Positions 31,405 to 31,755 of a stretch of DNA of 31,755 nt are shown here, piece after piece. The stretch's first letter is position 1. Each line of letters opens with the position of its first letter. This stretch comes from Bacteroidota bacterium (GTDB taxonomy: Bacteria > Bacteroidota > Bacteroidia > Bacteroidales > GCA-2748055). The notes beneath the pieces were generated by a model. The model had not been told where the DNA came from, ran no database searches, and was given only the letters and a program-made list of their open reading frames with translations. Both the position numbers and the translations under genes were made by a program. The stretch covers positions 1-31,755 of the forward strand of contig JAAEOI010000189.1 of assembly GCA_024244665.1 (NCBI GenBank), written 5' to 3'.

Positions 31405-31755
31405 TTAGTCCAGTATGTCATCGATTCTGTTGAGTCCATACACAGGAGGAATACCGGACATGAATTCCGTAGTCAGGCTTTCGCTGTCCAATAACAATTT
31501 ATCTCCCTCGATGATTTTCTCATTGCGCAATTGCTGGGCCCAGTCGATGATACTGTCAATGGTGGGCACGTCCAGATTTAGTTGGTCAGCAATCCACTTT
31601 GCAATGCACAGGCCATAATGAATGTCGTCTGTGAAGAAACGATGATCCTTGTCTATAATCCATTCGCCACTTTCCAATTGAACGGTAGGCGGTTTAATAG
31701 CTCCCAAGGTGTGTGATGTCGTAAATGATTCGCGAATGTCGGTATTCTCCGATTG
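31405..31755 (-). CDS. Probable NAD/NADP octopine/nopaline dehydrogenase-family protein, C-terminal part (5' end outside window)
   Basis: The frame is open from base 31755 to the TAA at 31405-31407 and gives 116 residues, so the start lies beyond the window. The sequence contains RFFTDDIHYGLCIAKWIADQ and VPTIDSIIDWAQQL, which resemble the C-terminal helical domain of opine dehydrogenases; there an RY/F-x-x-EDI-x-x-G motif precedes the substrate pocket. The N-terminal NAD-binding domain cannot be seen, so the assignment rests on this C-terminal pattern only. Members reduce imines formed between an amino acid and a keto acid. A related reductase of the 6-phosphogluconate-dehydrogenase-like fold is an alternative. 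Confidence 0.55.
   Translation of the reverse strand, partial: QSENTDIRESFTTSHTLGAIKPPTVQLESGEWIIDKDHRFFTDDIHYGLCIAKWIADQLNLDVPTIDSIIDWAQQLRNEKIIEGDKLLLDSESLTTEFMSGIPPVYGLNRIDDILD

Noticed and set aside
1..31755. Mobile elements, CRISPR arrays, tRNA or rRNA genes
   Set aside because: No transposase or integrase frames, terminal inverted repeats, regularly spaced repeats, cloverleaf patterns or rRNA-like stretches were recognised by eye.

Overview
The window looks like a chromosomal segment from a member of the phylum Bacteroidota. The protein families point there: a flexirubin/aryl-polyene pigment gene set, a C45-family acyltransferase, a glycoside hydrolase family 2 enzyme, the paired DUF6691/YeeE proteins, and a fused MMPL transporter/acyltransferase/methyltransferase. 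The divergent control region also carries Bacteroidota-type -7 elements (TAnnTTTG). Coding density is high and many genes are coupled by ATGA or longer overlaps. No tRNA, rRNA, insertion sequence or CRISPR array was seen, and no gene-free stretch exceeds 300 bases.

Layout. (1) 1-2412, minus strand: a 5'-truncated NhaA antiporter fragment running off the left edge, an AbgT-family transporter, an 18-codon lipoprotein-leader-like ORF, and a MaoC-type hydratase. (2) 2502-17536, minus strand: one long run of tightly spaced genes. In transcription order it holds a LolA-like carrier, a secreted protein of unknown function, a FabZ-like dehydratase, a GT2-DUF2062 glycosyltransferase, the MMPL-PlsC-methyltransferase fusion, a phytoene-desaturase-like FAD oxidoreductase, a C45 acyltransferase, a PaaK-like adenylating ligase, a PlsC-like acyltransferase, and finally a secreted GH2 glycosidase. 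(3) 17537-17677: a divergent promoter region. (4) 17678-30116, plus strand: tyrosine ammonia-lyase, ketoreductase, ketosynthase, ACP, LpxL-like acyltransferase, O-methyltransferase, a second dehydratase-like protein, a secreted unknown, a thioesterase, a second ketosynthase, a half-length ketosynthase-like protein, a second ACP, a third ketosynthase, a chain-length-factor-like protein, and a NodB-type deacetylase. (5) 30156-31755, minus strand: a split YeeE/YedE-type transporter pair and the C-terminal part of a probable opine dehydrogenase.

How it works together (inference from known aryl-polyene/flexirubin systems). The ammonia-lyase makes p-coumarate from tyrosine. The adenylating ligase activates it and loads an ACP. 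The ketosynthases with the chain-length-factor-like partner, the ketoreductase and the two dehydratase-like proteins build a conjugated aryl polyene. The thioesterase and methyltransferases release or tailor it. The acyltransferases, glycosyltransferase, MMPL transporter and LolA-like protein probably attach the chain to a lipid or carrier and move it to the outer membrane. No DarA/DarB-type dialkylresorcinol genes are in the window, so the sequence alone does not decide between a flexirubin and a plain aryl-polyene lipid.

Most notable points: two dehydratase-like proteins that each lack a different half of the FabZ catalytic pair; five ketosynthase-fold proteins of which only three keep the Cys-His-His triad; a 17-bp stem-loop inside the biosynthetic operon; and two secreted proteins of unknown role embedded in the operons.
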